DNA of 64,000 bases, from assembly GCA_963718405.1 (NCBI GenBank), contig CAVQYZ010000001.1, positions 1 through 64,000 on the forward strand, in the 5' to 3' direction. The stretch comes from Bog-756 sp963718405. Lineage in GTDB: Bacteria > Actinomycetota > Acidimicrobiia > Acidimicrobiales > RAAP-2. Below the pieces are notes generated by a model. It had not been told where the DNA came from. It made no database searches and saw nothing but the letters and a program-made list of their open reading frames with translations. Made by a program: the position numbers and the translations under genes. Positions 58,803 to 64,000 of this stretch are shown here, in pieces; positions within the stretch are counted from its first letter, which is position 1; each line of letters opens with the position of its first letter.

Positions 58803-59817
58803 CTACTCGTCGAGGTAGGAGGTGGTGCCGGTGCCGTGCTTGTCCGGCAGGGACTCGATCAGCCGGCTCACCGCGGCGTACTGCCCGGCCTTCCAGGCCT
58901 CGGCGATGGTCTGGTCGTCGAGCTCGGCTTGTCGGGTGAAGTTCCACCAGCGGGTCACGTCGCTGTCGCTGTACCCCTTGTTGGCCAGCACAATGTTGAG
59001 CCGGGTGGACTCCCAGGTCGCTTCGTCCGGGCTCAGCTCGCCGGGGCGTACCGGAACCGGCTGCTCCCGATCCGGGTTCCGCTCCATCTCGTGGGCGATC
59101 TCCCGGTCGAGATCTCGCGAGACGTGGCCGCGGATGGTCTTGAGCGACCCACCGGTCAGCGGCGTGTCGATCGGTCACCCGTCGTTCGCGCTCACTGTCG
59201 AGGCTGCGCGACCACAGCTGCTGGGCCGTGGCATCGACGTCACTGGCGGTGACCCGTAGCCTCAACCGCCGTTCGATCCGCTCGGCGGTCTTCTGCGGGG
59301 TCTGCGCCGCCGCCGGCGCGTCGGTCGACCGTCGGCCCTGGAGCTCGGGCTCACGCTCCTCGGTCACCCGTCGCTGATCCTGGTCGCGGCGTCGGTCGGG
59401 GACCTCCTCAGGTGCGGCGGCGCGCCCCGGGGGCTCGATGGGCTCGGGTGGGTGGGCGGTGCGCGCCGGGGACACGGCGTAGCTCTCGGGTGGGAAGACG
59501 TCTCCGGCGGTACCGGCGATGGCCGCACCCAGGTAGGCCGCCGTCCACTCGCCCTCACCCACCGAGACAGTGGCCGCTCCGGTGGCGGTGAGGCGGGCCA
59601 GCGGGACATCCAGGCACGCCGCCACCACGATGGCCTCGGTGAACCCGAGACGTCGGCTGGTCGTCTCGACCTGGGCCACCGTCTCACGGGTCCAGGCGAT
59701 CCCCCGGAGCAACATCTCGTCGGCCAGGCCCTGTTGGGTGAGGTTGGCCTTGGACCTCAGTGCCGCCACATTCCGGCGCACGATGTCCTCGATGCCTTTG
59801 GTCGGGTCGCCGTTCAT
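58803..59817 (-). CDS. XRE-like regulator with long linker, one frameshift
   Basis: About 337 residues after repair, from ATG 59817. The N-terminal helix-turn-helix is GIEDIVRRNVAALRSKANLT then QQGLADEMLLRGIAWTRETV and AQVETTSRRLGFTEAIVVAA. A charged, proline-rich linker (about residues 115-190) follows, and an arginine/glutamate-rich helix region after it. The frame shifts +1 at 59173/59172, where ACC and ACG (both Thr) appear together. The true end is VTIDTPLTGGSLKTIRGHVS to the LPDKHGTGTTSYLDE stop at 58803. Streptomyces-like long-linker XRE proteins often act in development or phage-type control; the role here is unknown. Confidence 0.65.
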
Positions 59818-60263
59818 GGCCCCGATCGTACCTGGTTGTAAGAAAAGTGAACATGATAGGTGGGCCCAGGGATCCAGATATCCGCTCTCATCAGGGATTA
59901 TGGCCACGGGATGGGCCCGGCGGCTCTGGAGAAGTTTGAACATCGCCGATACCACGGGCCAGAGCCCATCTGCCGGTCCGACGGCCACTCGACACCGTGG
60001 CAACCGGTCCGGACCGAACGCTTCGGACCTTCGACCCGAGCCTGAACCAGCTGGCCGGGCCGCTGAATCCGGCGGTGGCAGCCCACGGCACCTCGATCCC
60101 CATGATGGCCGGTACCTGCCACCTGCAGGTGGATCCGTGGGGGCCGGCCCACTCCGGCTCCGGGCCGGCATTGTCGGGCCGAACCAAATCCCCCTACAGC
60201 TCCGGCCCACTAGTTCCGATCAATTCCGAGAGGGATCCGACATACAAAGGGGCAGGAAAGACT
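59818..60263. other. Divergent intergenic region with possible promoter
   Basis: 446 bp between the regulator and the small Cys protein. Just upstream of 59817 the minus strand carries GTTCAC, sixteen bases, TACGAT, a plausible but weak -35/-10 pair. No coding frame here is convincing. Confidence 0.35.
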
Positions 60264-60509
60264 GTGACGATCGACCCGTATCAGGTACGGAAATTCAGTG
60301 AGTGGTCAGACGCCGACTTTGACCTGGACGATCTGGTGTTGCCCGAGCAGCCGCAGTGGCATCGCTGCGGGGCCGTCCACTGCATCGACGAAGGGCCGTG
60401 GCTGGGCACCCTGGTGTGCTGCATCCGCCGCAGCGGCCACAAGGATGCCCACTCGATGTCCCTCGGGGACGTGGGCTCGCCGGACCATTGGAGCGAGACC
60501 TGGCTGTGA
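60264..60509 (+). CDS. Small Cys/His-rich protein
   Basis: 81 residues from GTG 60264, with AGGAAAG upstream. Cysteines and histidines cluster in WHRCGAVHCIDEG and LVCCIRRSGHKDAHSM, spacing that could hold a zinc ion. The N-terminal 30 residues are acidic (SDADFDLDDLVLPEQ). No known family. Cytoplasmic by composition. Convergent with the GH13 gene, 27 bp apart. Confidence 0.55.
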   Translation: MTIDPYQVRKFSEWSDADFDLDDLVLPEQPQWHRCGAVHCIDEGPWLGTLVCCIRRSGHKDAHSMSLGDVGSPDHWSETWL

Positions 60510-60536
60510 CGCAGAGGTGAGACGGCGGGTGAGGCT

Positions 60537-62154
60537 TCAGCCCAGGACCAGCGCCTGATCGGCGCCGACCTGTCCGTCGAAGCCGTCGCCCTGGTGGAGG
60601 CCGTCGCTGGACAGCTCCACAGACAACCCTTCGGGCACGGCGCCGGACCCACCGACATCGACCGCCTGGTCGGTGAAGTTGACCAGCACCACCCACGCCC
60701 GGTCCCCGAGGGACCGCCGGTATCCGAGCACTCCCTCGGGTAGGTCGATCAGGTCGAACGAACCCCGAGCCAGGGCCGGGGCGCGGTGGCGCAGCCCGAT
60801 CAACCGCCGGTAGAGGTGGAGCATGGAGGCCGGGTCGCCGCGCTGCCCGGCATGGTTGCGACGCACCGCATCCGGGGGGAAGGGCAGCCATGGTGAGCCG
60901 ACCTTCGCTGACCGGCCAGCCGTGGTCCGGCGACCCGTCCCACGGCAGGGGCGCCCGGCAGCCGTCGCGTCCCCCGGGGTCGACCTGGTGCTCCGGCGGG
61001 ACCACGGCGTCCTCCAGTCCGAGCTCGTCGCCCTGGTAGAGGAACGGGGTGCCCCGCAGGGTCAGCAAGAGGACGGCGGCGGCCCGGGCCCGGGCCTCAC
61101 TCCGTCGTTCGGTCGTGGCGGGGTCCTCGCCGCGGCGGGCCGCGGCCCGGTCGTAGCGGGTGCGGACGCGGGGGTTGTCATGGTTGGACAGGACCCAGGT
61201 GGGCCAGGCGTCCCGGGGGTCCAGGGCCGCCACCGTCTCGTCGATGCATGTCCGCCAGGCCGGCTGTTCCCAGCGGGCGTACAAGGGCGGGAAGTTGAAG
61301 GCCAGGTGCAGTTGGTCATGGTCCCCGTAGTAGGTGGCCACCGCTGCCGTGGACAGGAGGTACACCTCGCCGACCACCACCCGCTCGCCGGGGTAGCTGT
61401 CGACCAGGGAGCGGATCCGGGCCAGGCGTTGGTGGGTCACCGGCACGTCGTTCAGAGCGCTGTGGGGGATCCCCGCCACCTCCGGTGGGTCGTCGGGCAG
61501 CTCGGGGTCCTTGCCGATGCAGTGGATCACGTCGGCCCGGAACCCGTCGACGCCCCGGTCGAGCCAGAAGCGGAGCACGTCGTGCATGGCCGACACCACC
61601 TCGGGCTGGTCCCAGTTGAGGTCGGGCTGGGCCGATTCGAACAGGTGGAGGTACCACTGGCCCGTGGCCTGGTCGAAGGTCCACGTCGGCGCCGAGAGGT
61701 CGAAGGCCGCCACCCAATTGTTGGGCGGCCGGCCGTCGGGCCGGGGATCACGCCAGACGTACCAGCTGCGATGGGGACTGGCCGTACCGCTCCGGGCGTC
61801 GACGAACCACGGATGCTGGTCGGAGGTGTGGTTGGGCACCCAGTCGATGATCACCCGGATCCCCAGGGCGTGGGCCTCCTCCAGCAGTCGGTCGAACTCC
61901 TCCAGGGTGCCGAAGCACGGGTCGACGTCGCAGTAGTCGCTGATGTCGTAGCCGAAGTCGACCATGGGGGAGCGGTAGAAGGGCGAGATCCACAGGGCAT
62001 CGACGCCGAGCCAGGCCAGGTCGGGGAGGTGGGCCCGGATGCCGGCCAGGTCGCCGACCCCGTCGCCGTTGGAGTCGGCGAAGGAGCGGGGGTAGATCTG
62101 GTAGAAGACGGCCTCCTGCCACCAGGGCACCCCAGCCGGGGCGGCCGATGGCAC
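60537..62154 (-). CDS. GH13 alpha-glucosidase (oligo-1,6-glucosidase type), one frameshift
   Basis: About 538 residues from GTG 62154. Catalytic residues all present: nucleophile Asp208 (GFRADVIH), acid/base Glu263 (VVGEVYLL) and transition-state Asp326 (LSNHDNPR). A +1 shift at 60913/60912 in a G pair separates the barrel from the C-terminal beta domain; past it, GSPWLPFPPDAVRRNHAGQ and ILPEG-like strands appear, ending 60537. Length suits trehalose- or isomaltose-type alpha-glucosidases. Cytoplasmic (no signal). It follows the SRPBCC gene after three bases and is surely co-transcribed. Confidence 0.85.
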
Positions 62155-62157
62155 CCG

Positions 62158-62613
62158 TCAGGCTTCGGCCCGGGCTTTGACCCGGGCCAGCGTGGCCGTC
62201 ATGTTGGCGCGGTTGCGACCCTCGGTGTCCCGGGTGCCCCGGACCAGCGGGCTGGTGGTGCGCACGATCACCCCGCGTCGGTCTTCGAAGGTCTCGCGGA
62301 CGGTGGTGCCCCGGCCCTCGGGCTCCACCCGGTAGGACCAGCGGGCCACGGCCAAGGGGCCCGCTGCCACATCCCAGGCGATTTCGCTCCCCGGCTCGTA
62401 GCGGACGATCACGCAGCTGGTGGTCCACCGTCGCCAGCCCGAGCGGTTGTGACCCCGGAAGCGGGCCCCGACGGCCGGACCGGTGGAACGACCCACCCAG
62501 GCCATGGACGTGCACTCGGCGGTCAGCCCGGCCAACGCCACCGGATCGCCCACCAGCTCCCACACCTGTTCGGGTGGGGCGTCGATCTGCTCGGTCACCT
62601 CGATGTCGGACAC
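62158..62613 (-). CDS. SRPBCC/polyketide cyclase-like protein
   Basis: 151 residues from GTG 62613 (VSDIEVTEQIDAPPEQVWEL), a typical family start; a frame extension back to 62820 lacks gene-like sequence. The fold has a long C-terminal helix (NRANMTATLARVKARAEA) over a curved sheet with a hydrophobic cavity. Members bind lipids, steroid-like or polyketide ligands. First gene of a pair with the GH13 enzyme, only three bases apart. Ligand unknown. Confidence 0.75.
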   Translation of the reverse strand: MSDIEVTEQIDAPPEQVWELVGDPVALAGLTAECTSMAWVGRSTGPAVGARFRGHNRSGWRRWTTSCVIVRYEPGSEIAWDVAAGPLAVARWSYRVEPEGRGTTVRETFEDRRGVIVRTTSPLVRGTRDTEGRNRANMTATLARVKARAEA

Positions 62614-62786
62614 CGGCCCGACGCTACCAACCAGCCCACCGGCCTGCCCCCGGGCCTGGGGAATCGCCGATCGGACCCCCGGGATCAGGGCGCTCCGGTC
62701 GTTACAGTTCGGGCCCGTTCGTGCCGAAGACACCTCATGAAGGGCCAAATTCATTGAAGTGATATGAACGAAGGGGTAAGGGCACA

Positions 62787-63053
62787 ATGGTTGACAGGCG
62801 ACCAGTGGAGGACGGTTCATTTCTGGCTGACGGGCTGGCGGGGAGCATTCCCCCCGAGGTCTTCGAAGTCGGCCGGGTCTGCGTCGAGCCCGACTGTCGG
62901 GTGAAGCTATCGAGGTACAACAGCACCGACTGGTGTGCCCTGCACGAGAGCCCGGCTGCGAGTCAGCGTCCGTACGACACCTCTACCCGGCAGCGGGGCC
63001 GTCGGCGCAACCGCCGCAAGACCACGGCCAAGGCGCGCCAGACCGCAGCCTGA
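62787..63053 (+). CDS. Small zinc-ribbon-like hypothetical protein
   Basis: 88 residues. Cysteine pattern VGRVCVEPDCRVKLSRYNST followed by DWCALHE gives CX4C and CX2H ligands, as in small actinobacterial proteins with the motif C-C-LSxYN-CxxH. The C-terminus is strongly basic (RQRGRRRNRRKTTAKARQ), suggesting nucleic-acid contact. GGGGTAAGGG precedes the ATG. No known function; the SDR region follows on the same strand. Confidence 0.65.
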   Translation: MVDRRPVEDGSFLADGLAGSIPPEVFEVGRVCVEPDCRVKLSRYNSTDWCALHESPAASQRPYDTSTRQRGRRRNRRKTTAKARQTAA

Positions 63054-63183
63054 TCGTCGTCTGACTGTTTCCGGCCCACCCGGTACCACAGGGAACGGGC
63101 CGGCCGTCGCCGAGGGTGGCCCCGGATCGTGGTTGACCGGGCCTCGGTACACTTCGGGGCGATCACCGGAGGTGACGGCATCC

Positions 63184-63249
63184 ATGACGACCGACCTGGC
63201 AGTTGACTCCATCCACACCAACGGCGCTCCGGCGCGCCCGTGGGCATGA
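63184..63249 (+). CDS. Short leader ORF coupled to the SDR gene
   Basis: 21 codons (MTTDLAVDSIHTNGAPARPW and A). It has the best Shine-Dalgarno in the neighbourhood, GGAGGTGA eight bases before the ATG, and its TGA overlaps the ATG of the SDR gene (ATGA). The SDR ATG itself has no visible ribosome site, so its translation probably depends on this leader. Could be a simple coupling device or an attenuator; the peptide has no run of one regulatory amino acid. Confidence 0.45.
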   Translation: MTTDLAVDSIHTNGAPARPWA

Positions 63250-64000
63250 GCGCCCGACTGGAGGGGACGGTGGCCCTGGTCACCGGGGCCTCGAGCGGTA
63301 TCGGCGAGGCCACCGCGGTGGCCCTGGCCGCCGAGGGCGCCAAGGTGGCGGTGGCCGCCCGCCGCCGTGACCGGCTGGAGGCGGTGGCCGAGCGCATCGA
63401 CTCCGACGTGCTGGTGATCGAGACCGACATCACCGACGGGGCCGCGGCCCGCGCCACGGTGGAGGACACGGTGGCCGAGTTCGGTCGGTTGGACATCCTG
63501 ATCAACAACGCCGGGGTGATGCTGCTCGGTCCCATCGTGGACGCGCCGGTCGAGGAGTGGACGCGCATGGTCGAGCTCAACCTGCTCGGCCTGTTGTACT
63601 GCACCCACGCCGCCCTGCCCCATCTCCTCCGGGCCGCCGAGGGCGACCCGCGACAGGTGGCCGATGTGGTCAACATCAGCTCGGTGGCCGGTCGGGTGGC
63701 CCGCCAGAGCAACGGCGTCTACAGCGCCACCAAGTTCGCGGTGGGAGCCTTCTCGGAGTCGCTCCGCCAGGAGACCGCTCAGCGTCACGTGCGGGTGACC
63801 CTCATCGAGCCCGGTGCCACCATGACCGAGCTGGCCGGCCACAACCGTCCCGAGGTCCTCGAGGCCATGCGGGCCAACTTCGCCAATGCCGAGCTCATGC
63901 GGGCGGAGGACATCGCCGAGTCCATCGTGTTCACCGTCACCCGGCCCCGCCACGTGGCCGTCAACGAGGTGCTGATCCGCCCCACCGAACAGGAACGCTG
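63246..64000 (+). CDS. Short-chain dehydrogenase/reductase, 3' end cut
   Basis: 251 residues visible; the final bases TG at 63999-64000 are probably the start of TGA. Rossmann fold with the glycine motif TGASSGIG (about residues 14-21), VAARRRDR, NNAGVM, then the catalytic Ser in NISSVAGR and Tyr-x-x-x-Lys in YSATK (about 160-164). Classical SDR, NAD(P)-dependent; the Arg pair after strand two favours NADP. Substrate unknown. Translationally linked to the leader ORF at 63184. Confidence 0.85.
   Translation, partial: MSARLEGTVALVTGASSGIGEATAVALAAEGAKVAVAARRRDRLEAVAERIDSDVLVIETDITDGAAARATVEDTVAEFGRLDILINNAGVMLLGPIVDAPVEEWTRMVELNLLGLLYCTHAALPHLLRAAEGDPRQVADVVNISSVAGRVARQSNGVYSATKFAVGAFSESLRQETAQRHVRVTLIEPGATMTELAGHNRPEVLEAMRANFANAELMRAEDIAESIVFTVTRPRHVAVNEVLIRPTEQER

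Noticed and set aside
555..60920. Programmed +1 frameshifting as the cause of the broken frames
   Set aside because: No common slippery codon or stimulatory structure; affects unrelated genes, and sites fit allele pairs better.
63184..63250. Leader ORF as a frameshifted N-terminus of the SDR
   Set aside because: The classical SDR start MSARLEGTVALVTGAS is complete; the frame offset does not match the +1 pattern.

Overview
The window looks like a chromosomal segment of a GC-rich actinobacterium, most likely class Acidimicrobiia; this is inferred from gene content, as no rRNA or other marker gene is present. Pointers are the F420-type (LLM) oxidoreductase, two mycothiol-type DinB-like enzymes, a ClpP pair with an adjacent XRE regulator, many GTG starts, and above all a family of secreted proteins built on a 42-residue repeat of the type GYWLVASDGGIFAFGDAGFY. 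No tRNA, rRNA, CRISPR array, plasmid or phage module was seen; the only mobile-element trace is a transposase fragment near 8.6 kb.

Layout. 1-31 kb is a surface/secretome region: five large exported repeat proteins (5'-cut gene at 1-1057; 6137-8371; 8830-11078; 11827-15264; 26981-30844), a YVTN propeller, two lipoproteins, a sedolisin peptidase, a response regulator/histidine kinase pair, a GT39-like glycosyltransferase, a serine/hexapeptide acetyltransferase and an acyltransferase-SGNH protein. 31-37 kb holds an LPFTG-ended wall protein, small membrane proteins, an NHL-like propeller, a methyltransferase, a GNAT enzyme and a mycothiol-type DinB protein. 37-45.2 kb is a glycan-type cluster: three large polytopic glycosyltransferase-like proteins, a GT2 enzyme and a PIG-L deacetylase. 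45-64 kb is more GC-rich and more housekeeping-like: SRAP, two NlpC/P60 proteins, a tightly overlapping dehydrogenase-VOC-LLM operon, clpP divergent from xre plus a catalytically dead clpP-like gene, a degenerate GGDEF protein, an amidohydrolase, methyltransferase, GH3 and GH13 glycosidases, an SRPBCC protein and an SDR.

Two observations stand out. First, all six proteins with the 42-residue repeat carry exactly six copies, although their other domains differ (PQQ-like propeller, ASH/Hydin, kelch plus Fn3, NlpC/P60). That argues for one closed six-bladed domain reused as a module. Second, about seventeen apparent +1 frameshifts break otherwise convincing genes. At fourteen of them the extra base reads as two alternative bases at one position written side by side, and at twelve both alternatives encode the same amino acid. 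This looks like a strain-mixture consensus artefact rather than real gene decay. It also creates a false response-regulator/kinase fusion at 16060-18144. Gene coordinates below are for the repaired genes.
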